Shown here piece by piece: positions 34,120-43,088 of a stretch of DNA of 64,000 bases (its first letter is position 1; each line of letters starts with the position of its first letter). This DNA is from Io17-Chloro-G2 sp034420695 (lineage in GTDB: Bacteria > Chloroflexota > Dehalococcoidia > Lucifugimonadales > UBA3495): positions 18,611-82,610 of the forward strand of contig DAOULB010000055.1 in the NCBI GenBank assembly GCA_034420695.1, in the 5' to 3' direction. Made by a program: the position numbers and the translations under genes. Under the pieces are notes generated by a model. That model did not search any database and was not told where the DNA came from. It saw nothing but the letters and a program-made list of their open reading frames with translations.

Positions 34120-35217
34120 ATGGCAGAAAAGATACGGCTGGGGTTCGTGGGCGCGAACGTGAATTCGACGTGGGCCTCGCAGTCGCACTTCCCGGCGCTG
34201 CTGGCCAGCCCGGACGTGGAGTTCACGGCGGTGTGCACCACCAGGGCGGAGAGCGCCGAGGAGGCGCGGCAGGCCTTCGGGGCTAAGGTTGCCTTCCACG
34301 ATTTCAGGGAGATGGCAGCGTCGCCGGAGATAGACGCAGTGGCGGTGGTGGTGAGGGTGCCGTCGCACTACGAGCCGACGAAGGCGGCCATCGAGGGCGG
34401 GAAGCACGTGCTTACGGAGTGGCCCTTGGGTCGGAACACCGCCGAGGCGGAGGAGCTGGCGGGGCTGGCCCGGGAGAGAGGGGTGCAGACGGCAGTGGGC
34501 CTGCAATCGCGGGTGAGCCCGGCGCTGCTGTTCATCAAGGAGCAGATTGAGAGCGGCTACGTGGGAGAGGTACTGTCGTGCCACGTGACGACGATGCGGG
34601 ACGGGGCGCTGGAACGGCCGTCGAGCCGCACTTGGCAGCGGGACGCCAGCCTGGGAGCAAACACCTTGACCATCGCCAACGGACACGTCATTGACGCCCT
34701 GAGGTTCGTGGCGGGGGACTTCACCCGGGTGTCGTGCATGGCCAGCACCCAGGCGGACCGGTGGTACGAGACGGACACGCGGCAGTTTGTTGAGGTCACG
34801 TCCCCGGACAACGTGCGGGTCAGCGGTCGGCTGCAGAGCGGAGCGGCGGCATCAGTGCACGTTGGGGCAGTGCCTTGGGCGGGCAGCGGATACCGGATGG
34901 AGATATACGGTCGGGAAGGCACGCTGGTGGCCACGGGAAGCGTTTCGTCGCAGCGAGGGGAAATGCTGAGGGTGCAGGGCGCGCGGGGCAGCCATGAACT
35001 GCAGGACTTGGAGATACCGGAGCGTTTCGTTTACGTGCCGTCGGGCTTCCCTCAGGGCGACCCGTTCAACATCGGGCAGTTGTATACGCTGTTCGCCGAG
35101 GCGATACGGACAGGAGAGAGCCGGTTGCCGACGTTCGACACGGCGGTTGACCTGCACCGGTTCATCGACACTCTGAAAAGGTCGTCGGAGGAGGGCCGGG
35201 AACTGCCAGTGGGCTGA
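34120..35217 (+). CDS. Gfo/Idh/MocA family oxidoreductase
   Basis: A 365-residue NAD(P)-dependent oxidoreductase. IRLGFVGANVNSTWASQSHFPAL is a variant Rossmann opening with GANVNS in place of GxGxxG. IDAVAVVVRVPSHYEPTKAAIEGGKHVLTEWPLGRN carries the EKP-like motif, here TEWPLG with Trp for the usual Lys, so the catalytic lysine of the canonical family is not present at that place. It was given ATG 34120 after AAGGAGCAGGAG rather than 34093. It stands in the same direction as the monooxygenase 137 bases upstream. Substrate unknown, often sugars or inositols. Confidence 0.85.
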   Translation: MAEKIRLGFVGANVNSTWASQSHFPALLASPDVEFTAVCTTRAESAEEARQAFGAKVAFHDFREMAASPEIDAVAVVVRVPSHYEPTKAAIEGGKHVLTEWPLGRNTAEAEELAGLARERGVQTAVGLQSRVSPALLFIKEQIESGYVGEVLSCHVTTMRDGALERPSSRTWQRDASLGANTLTIANGHVIDALRFVAGDFTRVSCMASTQADRWYETDTRQFVEVTSPDNVRVSGRLQSGAAASVHVGAVPWAGSGYRMEIYGREGTLVATGSVSSQRGEMLRVQGARGSHELQDLEIPERFVYVPSGFPQGDPFNIGQLYTLFAEAIRTGESRLPTFDTAVDLHRFIDTLKRSSEEGRELPVG

Positions 35218-35284
35218 GCCGGTGTTTTCCCAAAGACGGAAAAGCGGCGGGAGCCAAGTCACTTCCGGCAGCGGCGTTGCACCG

Positions 35285-36046
35285 TCAGGCGGCGGCGACG
35301 GCCGGGGCGTGGGCCTTCAGGAAGCGCCGGGCGTGGGCAATGACCTCGTCGATGTGCTCCTGGGAGTCCTTCCAGGGATAGATGGTGACCTCGGCGTTGG
35401 GAGCGAGACCGGCGACCTCCAATGCGACCCGGTAGGGGTGAGTGGGAACATCGTCGGGGGCTATCAACAGCGGGGTCTGCAAGTTCCGCACGTAATCGCG
35501 GGTGGAAGTAAAGACGAAGTCGCCGCGGTTGGTGTACATGCTGGTCAGGAAGTCGTGGACCATGTCCATGGTGATTTCAGGACGGTTTTCGCAGAGGGGC
35601 GGGCCCCAAGCGGTTATATTGTTGCGGTAGAAAATGTCGGGCAGCTCGGGCCTGAAGCCGCTGGGCTGCATCATCGCGGCGGCCACGATGCGCTCCGGGG
35701 CGAGCCTGAGCAGGTTGTGGATCATGGGCCCGCCGATGCAGAAGCCCATGACCAGGAATTCCCTGATGCCCAGGTGGTCCATCAGCCCAAGCTGGTCTTC
35801 GGAGTAGGCATCCCAGGGACGGTCGATCTCCAGGGGACCAGTGGACTGCCCTTGGTTGGCGTTGCGCAAGTCGGCGGCGATGCAGCGAAAGTCGTCCCGG
35901 TAGGTCTCCATGGGGTTGAAGGGCACCGACCTGTTGAGTGATGCGATGGTGGAATTCAGGCCGCCACCGGGAATGATGAGCAGAGGGAATCCGGAACCGG
36001 CCTCTTCGTAGTAAATGCGGTTGGGGCCCCTTTGGTAGAACGGCAC
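35285..36046 (-). CDS. alpha/beta hydrolase with Cys at the nucleophile position
   Basis: A 253-residue alpha/beta-hydrolase. The nucleophile elbow reads MGFCIGGPM, that is G-x-Cys-x-G rather than G-x-Ser-x-G, as in dienelactone hydrolases. IIPGGGLNST gives the oxyanion hole, LLIAPDDVPTHPY the acid, and SQEHIDEV the His. I start it at GTG 36046 with GGAGGAACA upstream, because the longer reading (to 36190) adds a low-complexity leader. Activity may be thioester- or ester-directed. It is convergent with the Gfo/Idh gene. Confidence 0.85.
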   Translation of the reverse strand: MPFYQRGPNRIYYEEAGSGFPLLIIPGGGLNSTIASLNRSVPFNPMETYRDDFRCIAADLRNANQGQSTGPLEIDRPWDAYSEDQLGLMDHLGIREFLVMGFCIGGPMIHNLLRLAPERIVAAAMMQPSGFRPELPDIFYRNNITAWGPPLCENRPEITMDMVHDFLTSMYTNRGDFVFTSTRDYVRNLQTPLLIAPDDVPTHPYRVALEVAGLAPNAEVTIYPWKDSQEHIDEVIAHARRFLKAHAPAVAAA

Positions 36047-36352
36047 GGCTATGTTCCTCCAACGATGAATTGCAGGGCGCGCTTGCTGCTCTGCGAGCAG
36101 GCAGGCGGGGGCCTGAGACACGCCAGCGGGAGGCCGGTGTTTCGCAGGGCTGTGCCCGGCCGGCCCTTTCAGGGGTTGACTGTAACCCAAAACGGTCCCT
36201 GCGGCAAAAAGCGGCGGCGCGGGACGCCGGCGGGGGTTAGATGCGGCGGCGAGAGGGGAATAAGCTGGGGGAGGGCCCTACGTAGATGACTGACAAGGAG
36301 CCCAAAGGCGGCGGGACGGGAAGCCAAGGCAACCGGAGAGACAGGAGACGGG

Positions 36353-37708
36353 CTGCGGCGTATTGCCATCGTCGGCGGGGGCGTATCGGGGCTGGCGGCG
36401 GCTTGGGGGCTGAACCATCACCCGGAGCGTTTCGACTTCCGGCTGTTCGAAGCACGGGAGCAGGTGGGCGGGAATGCGATTACGTCGGACATGCCGCAGG
36501 AGGACGGCACTGCAATTCCCTTCGATACATCAGTCACGGCTTGCATCCCGTCGGTCTATCATCGCATTGTGCTGCTGATGGAAGAGTTCGGCATCGAACT
36601 GATGGACACCAGATTCAGCTACAGCGTGAGGTACGGCGACGGCGTTTACGCCCACGACTTCGATTCGGACATCAGGGAGCAGCTACGGGCAGAGATCGCA
36701 AGATTCCAACGAGTTTTGAAGCGCCTGCACCGGGTCGGCTGGCTGACCCGCTCCCGGTCGAAGCTGCTGAACGCCCTGAACCCGTTCAACTACATCAGCA
36801 TGGGGACGGTCTTGAAGCTGGGGAGGTTTTCGGAAGACTTCAGGTACAAAGTCCTCAAGCCCATGTTCGCCAATTTCCTGATGGCGACGGACGTGTTAGA
36901 CATGCCAGCAGCCCTGTTTTCGAGGTACCTTGAATTCTTCGACATCGAGACCGCCACAACGATGCAGACATGGGACCGGGGGACGCGGCGGATATACGAG
37001 AACCTGTCCGCCGGTTTCAGGGACAAGATATACCTGAACCGCCCGGTACTCAGGGTTTACCGGCAAGCGTCCTGTGCGGTGGTTGAGGACGAAGAGGGTG
37101 AGCGGGAAACGTTTGACGAGGTGATACTTGCCTGCAATGCGAACCAGGTCTTGGCAGCGCTGGACAAGCCGACGTTGCTTGAGCGTTACATCCTGTCTTC
37201 AGTACGCTACGATACCGACCTCCATCACCGCGCCATCGTCCACTCCGACTCCTCGGTCCTGCCGGACAACGAGGTGAGACCCCTGGAAACACGCAGCAAT
37301 CACATACAACAGTACGGCTCTCGGCCGGACAACTATGAGATAACGTACATCATGCATAACCAGCAGCCGTGGGCCCGCCGCTCGGACAAGCCCTGCCTGG
37401 TGACCTACAATCCAGTCAGCACAATAGACGAAGGGAAAATCATCAGGAAACTGTCGTTTCAGCACATCATCCACGACGTGCGCCACGTTGCGCTGCTGGT
37501 CAACCTGTTCCGCCTTATCCAGGGGAAGAGTAGGACCTGGCACTGCGGGGCGCACACGCTGATAAACAGCCAGGAGACCTGTTTCGTCACGGGGCTGGCT
37601 ACGGCAAGGCAGATGGACGCGGATTACCCCTTCGGCGACCCGGCGGCGAGGGGGTGGTTAAACTACTACGGGAGCATCATGTACGGCGCCCGTTTCAGGA
37701 AGGCATAA
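36353..37708 (+). CDS. FAD-dependent NAD(P)-binding amine-oxidase-type oxidoreductase (COG2907-like)
   Basis: A 451-residue flavoprotein of the amine oxidase/desaturase superfamily. It opens RRIAIVGGGVSGLAAAW (dinucleotide-binding GxGxxG), continues with FEAREQVGGNAIT, and ends with HCGAHTLINSQETCFVTGLATARQ, the pattern of predicted NAD/FAD proteins that often accompany cyclopropane-fatty-acid-synthase-like methyltransferases. No ATG, GTG or TTG exists between the upstream stop and the FAD motif. The best start is CTG 36353, with AGGAGA at 36343-36348. An ATG at 36286 is in another frame. It leads a group with a methyltransferase and an ATP-grasp gene. Confidence 0.82.
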   Translation: MRRIAIVGGGVSGLAAAWGLNHHPERFDFRLFEAREQVGGNAITSDMPQEDGTAIPFDTSVTACIPSVYHRIVLLMEEFGIELMDTRFSYSVRYGDGVYAHDFDSDIREQLRAEIARFQRVLKRLHRVGWLTRSRSKLLNALNPFNYISMGTVLKLGRFSEDFRYKVLKPMFANFLMATDVLDMPAALFSRYLEFFDIETATTMQTWDRGTRRIYENLSAGFRDKIYLNRPVLRVYRQASCAVVEDEEGERETFDEVILACNANQVLAALDKPTLLERYILSSVRYDTDLHHRAIVHSDSSVLPDNEVRPLETRSNHIQQYGSRPDNYEITYIMHNQQPWARRSDKPCLVTYNPVSTIDEGKIIRKLSFQHIIHDVRHVALLVNLFRLIQGKSRTWHCGAHTLINSQETCFVTGLATARQMDADYPFGDPAARGWLNYYGSIMYGARFRKA

Positions 37709-37841
37709 GGCGGAAAGGCGAGAAGACGCTTGGCAAAACAGTGAAACGGGAACGGATTGAACACGGAGTCAACAAGGAGCAGCAGGCCCACCTCTGCCGG
37801 AGGGAGCAGCAAAGTATTGGAATGCATTCAAGGAGGGATAC

Positions 37842-38660
37842 ATGACCAGCCGATTTTCCGAGCAGGATACCGAGGCCTTTTACGATGCCGAAGACGCCCT
37901 GTACCGTTCCTTCTGGGACAGGGAGGGCAGTCTTCACTGGGGCTGGTTCGACAGCGGCACCGGGGAGGATTTTCTGGCCGCCTGCGCGAACCTCAACCAG
38001 AAGATGCTGGAAAAGGCCCGGATCACCCAGTCTGCCAACGTGCTCGACCTCGGGTGCGGCAACGGCAACACCGCTCTCTGGCTGTGCCAGACGGCGGAGT
38101 GCCGCGTAAAGGGCATCGACCTCAGCGGGGTCCGCATCAACAACGCCATAGAGTCCTTGGAGAGCCAGCCGGCGGACGTCCGAAATCGCATGGTATTTGA
38201 AAAGGCCTCGGCCACAGCCCTTCCCTATGAAGACAACCAGTTCAGCCACGTGTGGAGCCAGGCCACCATCTACCACATTCACGAAAAGGAAAAGGCCCTG
38301 CAGGAAGTCTACCGGGTGCTGGAGCCGGGCGGGACTTTGGTGTTTGACGACCTGACCAAACCCAAGCCGGACATCAGCGACGAGGCCCGGAGGTACGTGT
38401 ACGACCGCTTGCTGTTTGACACGGACTACAGCTTTTCCGGATACCAGGAAGCCCTGCAGCGAACCGGGTTCAAGGTAATAGAGTCCCACGACCTGTCCAG
38501 CCACTTGGGGAAGAGCTACCAGTGCTTGTCGGAAATGGCGCTGGCCCGCAGGGACCTGAACCCGGAGGTGTTCGAGGCCCTTTCCTATGCCTACCGGCAG
38601 ATGGTGGCTGCGGTGGAACAGGGGGAGCTGGGATGGGGAATGTACCTTTGCCAAAAATAG
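37842..38660 (+). CDS. class I SAM-dependent methyltransferase
   Basis: A 272-residue methyltransferase. The SAM motif VLDLGCGNGNTALWL is near residue 67, the acidic loop is GIDLSGVRINNA, and the post-motifs are FSHVWSQATIYHIHEKEKALQEVYRVLEPGGTLVFDD. The N-terminal LHWGWFD segment resembles small-molecule methyltransferases of the tocopherol/sarcosine/cyclopropane type. AAGGAGGGATAC precedes the ATG. It lies 133 bases after the flavoprotein gene. The acceptor is unknown. Confidence 0.92.
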   Translation: MTSRFSEQDTEAFYDAEDALYRSFWDREGSLHWGWFDSGTGEDFLAACANLNQKMLEKARITQSANVLDLGCGNGNTALWLCQTAECRVKGIDLSGVRINNAIESLESQPADVRNRMVFEKASATALPYEDNQFSHVWSQATIYHIHEKEKALQEVYRVLEPGGTLVFDDLTKPKPDISDEARRYVYDRLLFDTDYSFSGYQEALQRTGFKVIESHDLSSHLGKSYQCLSEMALARRDLNPEVFEALSYAYRQMVAAVEQGELGWGMYLCQK

Positions 38661-38668
38661 GCGGCAAG

Positions 38669-38696
38669 AACCGTAGCAGTTGCGGTTGAATTTTTT
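38669..38696 (+). terminator. weak terminator-like hairpin
   Basis: AACCG (38669-38673) and CGGTT (38683-38687) form a 5-bp stem with a 9-base loop, followed by GAATTTTTT. It lies between the methyltransferase and ATP-grasp genes and could allow partial read-through. Confidence 0.4.
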
Positions 38697-38766
38697 ATAA
38701 ACTTTTTTGCGTTTTCTAATATTCTTTGCGTTCCCCGGCCAGTCAACGCAGCAGAGAGGAGACGCG

Positions 38767-39777
38767 ATGCCGGAAACCTATGACATCGTCCTATCAACCC
38801 CATTCCCCAACTACGACTTCTTTGCCCATAAATTGAGGGAACTCTGCGGGCAGATGAATTTGACCTATTTCCTGGTGAACGATACTTGGGTGAATGAGTT
38901 CCACCAGAAACTTGCAGAGAAGAAAATCAGGGTCAAGGTCATGCTGGACCTGACCGCCAACCAGAGACTGGACGACGACCCCTACGTGCTCTTGGCCAAA
39001 GAGGTGAAGCAGCAGAAGGGCCAAGTGATAGATGACCCCGACATAACAGCCGAGTCAGCCCACAAGGGGTATCTTCACGAGAAACTGGTAGAGGCCAAAG
39101 TGCCCGTTCCTCCAACAATAATCGTGGGCCGGGAAGAGGTGGACACATTCGAGCTGACCCGGGAGCAGAAAGCCAAGGTAGGGGTGCCCTTCGTGGTCAA
39201 GCCTGCTTGGGGAGACTCAGGGGTAGGCGTGGAAGTGAACGCTTACTCGGAGGAGTCGCTCTGCTGGTCGGCGCAGCAGGCGCCCCATTCGGATGCATTC
39301 CTGATTCAAAAAAGGGTGGAGCCGTTAACCTTGGGCAACCATCTCGGCTGGTTCAGGCTGTTCCACATCTTCAGGGAGGTCATCCCCTGCTGGTGGCACC
39401 CGGCCACCCACGAATACCAGATGGTGACACCGCGGCAGATGAGACAGTTCAAGCTGGGCCCCCTGCGGAAGATCATGCGGGGGATTGCCCAAGTCTCCCA
39501 GATGAAGAAATTCACATCCGAGATCTGTCTCCACGAGGACGGACAATTCTACGCGGTGGACTACGTTAACGCCGACCCGGACATGAACCCGCGTTCCTTC
39601 TATGCCAATGGCGTTCCAGACGAAATAGTGAGGCACGTAGCGTGGCTCCTCTTCTACGAAGCGATGCACATCGTCAAGCGAGGGCACGGGTATTTTGACG
39701 AGGAGCTTTCGGAGTCGGAGGCGGAACAGGACTGGGTACAGCGGCGGCAACTGGAGCAGGCCAAGGCTCACGCTTGA
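38767..39777 (+). CDS. ATP-grasp domain protein
   Basis: A 336-residue ATP-grasp enzyme. GVPFVVKPAWGDSGVGVEVN holds the ATP-binding Lys and Gly-rich loop, AFLIQKRVEP the adenine-contact strand, and FYAVDYVNADPDMNPRS the Mg-binding Asp/Asn residues. Such enzymes join a carboxylate to an amine, thiol or amino acid through an acylphosphate. The N-terminal 100 residues form the pre-ATP-grasp domain. The start at ATG 38767 has GAGAGGAGA upstream; an earlier ATG at 38707 lies in AT-rich spacer. With the preceding two genes it suggests a small biosynthetic pathway. The C-terminal 40 residues are a charged helix. Confidence 0.88.
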   Translation: MPETYDIVLSTPFPNYDFFAHKLRELCGQMNLTYFLVNDTWVNEFHQKLAEKKIRVKVMLDLTANQRLDDDPYVLLAKEVKQQKGQVIDDPDITAESAHKGYLHEKLVEAKVPVPPTIIVGREEVDTFELTREQKAKVGVPFVVKPAWGDSGVGVEVNAYSEESLCWSAQQAPHSDAFLIQKRVEPLTLGNHLGWFRLFHIFREVIPCWWHPATHEYQMVTPRQMRQFKLGPLRKIMRGIAQVSQMKKFTSEICLHEDGQFYAVDYVNADPDMNPRSFYANGVPDEIVRHVAWLLFYEAMHIVKRGHGYFDEELSESEAEQDWVQRRQLEQAKAHA

Positions 39778-39835
39778 TTCTTGGCTGAAATCTTCCCTTT
39801 AGTCCTGTCAATCTTGCGTCCCCAGGCTGGATTTT

Positions 39836-39866
39836 TGCATCATTCTTTGCAGAAATGATGCATTTA
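39836..39866 (+). terminator. terminator-like hairpin after ATP-grasp gene
   Basis: TGCATCATT (39836-39844) pairs perfectly with AATGATGCA (39854-39862), 9-base loop, followed by TTTAT. It sits 59 bases after the ATP-grasp stop. The remaining gap to 40264 has no gene I can support. Confidence 0.5.
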
Positions 39867-40264
39867 TCCCGAGGGAGAGACTTCCTATCCGCGCCGAACA
39901 CCGGAGAACCCGCAAAACCGGATACAGGTTGAATCCGTCGCCGGCCAAGTACACGTTTATTAACTAAACGGGCTCCGGCCAGCAGTACCGCCGGGTTATA
40001 CAAGGGGCCCACCGCCCAAGCCTACCACTCACATTCAAGTTACCATCGCTGGCTGTCCCTAAGCAGTTCCCAATTGTCCAGCAGCTTTCGCCGCGGCTGG
40101 GAGGAAGCAATGGCGTTGCAGAGCGGTCTGGCCGGGTGGCATGCTTCGTCAGGGGCCAGCGCTCCCCCAGTCCAATTTATCTCCGGGTCCCGGGCTTCAC
40201 AATCATGCCAAGCCGCATGGCGTCTCAATAAGCCGCGCTTGGAAATTTCCGGTAGGATGAGGGG

Positions 40265-42091
40265 ATGGACATCCTATTGACATTCGCCACCCAAGCCGCC
40301 GGCCACCAGGAGCCCCACCTGCTGCGGGACTTCGCCATCATCATGGGCGTGGCCGGCTTGGCGCTGGTGCTGTGCCGGAGGGTCAAGCTGCCGCCGGTGC
40401 TGGGATACTTGGCGGCCGGCGCGCTGATCGGGCCTTCCGCCCTGAAGGCCGTGGAGAACTCGGAGACCATAACACTGCTGGCCGACTTGGGGCTGGTGCT
40501 GCTCCTGTTCAGCATTGGCCTAGAGCTGGGGTGGAGGCGTATCCGGGAGGTGGGGGCCAGGGTGGTGCTCATCGCCTCGGTGGAAATGGCGGTCATGTTC
40601 GCCCTGGGATTCGAAATAGCAATCCTGATGGGGTGGAGCGACATCAACGCGGTCTTCCTTGGCTCGGCCTTGTGCATCAGCAGTTCCGCGATACTGGTGA
40701 CCATGCTACGGGATTCGGGCCAGCTCCTGGAGACGCGGGGGCGGTTAATCGTGGGAATCCTGGTGGTGGAGGACTTCGCCGCCGTCATCCTCTTGACGGT
40801 GCTGGCCGGCGTGGCAACCGCCGAGGGCACCGACTTGGCCAGCATCAGCACACTGATGCTCAAGCTGACGATTTTCTCAGTGCTGGCCTTGGTGTTCGGG
40901 GCTTTCCTTGCCGATAAGCTGGCCAAACTCATCAACCGGTTCAGGTCGGAGGAGACGCTGCTCATAACCGGGTTGACCCTGTGCTTCGGACTGGCCCTGA
41001 TTGCGGAACAACTGGGGCTGTCCGGAGCCGCAGGGGCGTTCCTGATTGGGGCCGTGATGGGAGATTCCCACCATGCCGAGGAGATGGAACGGACCATGGG
41101 ACCGGTGCGGACGATGTTCGCCGCCATATTTTTCGTTTCCATCGGCATGCTCATCGACCTATCGCTGCTGGACGATTACATAGTCCCGACACTGGTGGTC
41201 ACGGCGGTGTTCGTGTTCGGGAAGATAGCCGCGGATACCTTGGGCACCTTCCTTACCGGCCAGGACGGGAGGGTCTCACTGAACGTGGGGCTGGGAATGC
41301 CCCAGAGCGGCGAGTTCTCCTTAGCAATGGTGAAGATAGGCGCGGACTTTGGAGTAGTCGGGGCCTTCATGTACCCCGTGGTCACGGGGATGACGGCCAT
41401 AACCGCGGTGCTCTATCCGCTGTTATTCCGCTCCGCGGACCCATTAGCGGACTTCCTGGAGCGCCGGTCGCCGCGCCTGCTGCGCCGCTACGGCAGGGAC
41501 ATGGCATTGGCGCTGGGCGCCCTGCGGAGCGCATTCCGCTTCAACAGTCCAAGGGCCAGGGAGATCCAGAGGAGCAGCAGGACGATCCTGCTGGATTTGG
41601 GCATCATCGCCATATTCCTAGCCTTGGGCACCGGCAGCGTGCGTTTCACCAAGGAACTGTCGGAGTTGGTGCATCTGAGCGAGAGCATGCTGGGCCTGGT
41701 AATAGGCGGCATAGTCCTGGCCCTGTGCATCCCGCCGGCAGTGACTATATGGCGTTCGCTGCGCACCCTTACCGACAGCTTGGTGGATTACAGGCTGCCG
41801 GGATATTTGGGCACGGCCGACGACTGGGCCCGGGGCAACCTGCGGACGGTGTTCCGCGACACGGCACTGCTGCCGATACTCATCGTGCCGGGGGTGTGGA
41901 GCATTCCCTTGGTCTCAAAACTCATTGCCTTGGGCAGTTTCAGCGCCCCGGTGCCAATCTTCGTGGTGACAGTCATAGTAGCGGCCTTGGTGCTGGCCAC
42001 CTTCCAAATTCACCGGGCCCTGAAGGTCATGTTCAGCCAAGCCCTGCTGGGCGAGGACAACCAGTCTTCCAAGGACGATCCGAGCCCGTGA
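40265..42091 (+). CDS. cation:proton antiporter (CPA2 / KefB-like)
   Basis: A 608-residue integral membrane protein with about 12 transmembrane helices in the first 400 residues: VLGYLAAGALIGP, LGLVLLLFSIGLELGWRRI, LCISSSAILVTMLRDSG, and GMPQSGEFSLAMVKIGADFGVV (the family's conserved motif). It exchanges Na+ or K+ for H+ across the membrane. The C-terminal 200 residues contain further hydrophobic stretches instead of a clear TrkA-N domain. The extra membrane region after residue 435 (LLDLGIIAIFLALGTG, MLGLVIGGIVLAL, PILIVPGVWSIPLV) is unlike classic KefB/C. The ATG has only a weak GGATGAGGGG site. Confidence 0.92.
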   Translation: MDILLTFATQAAGHQEPHLLRDFAIIMGVAGLALVLCRRVKLPPVLGYLAAGALIGPSALKAVENSETITLLADLGLVLLLFSIGLELGWRRIREVGARVVLIASVEMAVMFALGFEIAILMGWSDINAVFLGSALCISSSAILVTMLRDSGQLLETRGRLIVGILVVEDFAAVILLTVLAGVATAEGTDLASISTLMLKLTIFSVLALVFGAFLADKLAKLINRFRSEETLLITGLTLCFGLALIAEQLGLSGAAGAFLIGAVMGDSHHAEEMERTMGPVRTMFAAIFFVSIGMLIDLSLLDDYIVPTLVVTAVFVFGKIAADTLGTFLTGQDGRVSLNVGLGMPQSGEFSLAMVKIGADFGVVGAFMYPVVTGMTAITAVLYPLLFRSADPLADFLERRSPRLLRRYGRDMALALGALRSAFRFNSPRAREIQRSSRTILLDLGIIAIFLALGTGSVRFTKELSELVHLSESMLGLVIGGIVLALCIPPAVTIWRSLRTLTDSLVDYRLPGYLGTADDWARGNLRTVFRDTALLPILIVPGVWSIPLVSKLIALGSFSAPVPIFVVTVIVAALVLATFQIHRALKVMFSQALLGEDNQSSKDDPSP

Positions 42092-42329
42092 CCAACGCCA
42101 GGGCTTGGGGGCCGAAAGACGCCTCTTCGCGGCGCACGGAGTCAGGGCAGGACTTTGGCATGAAACCCCTATAGGGGTAAAATTCCTTGACGCCTGCGAG
42201 GCCCGTAACAGGCGTTGAAAGCAACACCGGACCGTCGGCTGCCGGGCGTGTTTGTTTAAAACGTAACCGGGTCCCATTTCCTTCCCAAATCCCCGTCCAC
42301 GCCGGACATCCAGAAATGGAGACGATGAG
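42092..42329 (+). other. gap with two hairpins
   Basis: No gene. ACCCCTATAGGGGT near 42166-42179 is a short palindrome followed by AAAATTCC. GACGCCTG (42189-42196) pairs with CAGGCGTT (42209-42216). Either may be part of a terminator of the antiporter gene or a leader of the lipoprotein gene; I recognise no riboswitch. Confidence 0.4.
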
Positions 42330-43088
42330 ATGAGCTTTGCCAATACACTGCGAGGAGCGCGGTCAACCAGCGTTTTGGCGGTCGCTCTCTTGTTCCTGGC
42401 AGCGGGGTGCGCGGGAGAGGCGACTCCCGTTCCCACGCCGACGCCGGCTCCCACCCCCACTCCCACCCTGAGCGATGTTCTTGCCAACGCGGGGCAGAAG
42501 CTGGCCGCCATGACGACGGCTAGGTTTTCGATGGTCGACGAGCTGGAGTCCGGGGCGAAATTCTTCGGGACGACATTCAAGAGCATGGAGGCAGAGGTAG
42601 AGGCTCCCGACAGCTTCAGGATGGTGGTGGAGGTGGTGGCTCCGGGTTTCGGCTTTGTTGAAGTAGAGATGATGGCAGTGGGGGAGCAAGCCTTCCTGAA
42701 GCTCTCCAAGGACGCTCCCTGGGCGCCTCTACCCTTGGACCAAGTCCCCTTTAATTTCGCCGGGCTGGGGGTGACCTTGAGCGACTTGCTTACTGTGCTG
42801 GAGGATGCAGCCATCACCGGCAGGGAGTCGTTGGAGGGGAGCCGGGCCATCCGGGTTGAGGGCACCCTAGGGTCGGATGACCTTTCCGATCTCATCACCT
42901 CTGTGGACCCGGGACTATCGGTGAACCTAACCCTATGGTTCGACGAGGCCGACCATGCGCTGCAGCAGATACGAATAGCGGGCCAAATCTACGCCGACGA
43001 CGCTCCTGAAACCGTGCGGGTACTGACCATCGAAGGCATCGACGTGCCGGTTGAGATCCAGCTCCCGGAGGCAGGGGACGGGCAGTGA
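42330..43088 (+). CDS. LppX/LprAFG-type lipoprotein
   Basis: A 252-residue lipoprotein with signal peptide and lipobox LAAGC (Cys27), a Pro/Thr linker, and a 200-residue domain resembling LppX/LprG, the lipid-carrying lipoproteins best known from mycobacteria (TTARFSMVDELESG, LTLWFDEADHALQQIRIAGQI). It would sit on the outer face of the membrane and bind a hydrophobic ligand. Its stop overlaps the start of the MFS exporter gene, the same pairing as lprG with the P55 exporter. The ATG follows GAGACGATGAG. Confidence 0.85.
   Translation: MSFANTLRGARSTSVLAVALLFLAAGCAGEATPVPTPTPAPTPTPTLSDVLANAGQKLAAMTTARFSMVDELESGAKFFGTTFKSMEAEVEAPDSFRMVVEVVAPGFGFVEVEMMAVGEQAFLKLSKDAPWAPLPLDQVPFNFAGLGVTLSDLLTVLEDAAITGRESLEGSRAIRVEGTLGSDDLSDLITSVDPGLSVNLTLWFDEADHALQQIRIAGQIYADDAPETVRVLTIEGIDVPVEIQLPEAGDGQ

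Noticed and set aside
36286..36933. ATG at 36286 as a start of a 215-residue protein
   Set aside because: It is in a different frame from the FAD oxidoreductase and its product is Arg/Gly/Pro-rich without family features.
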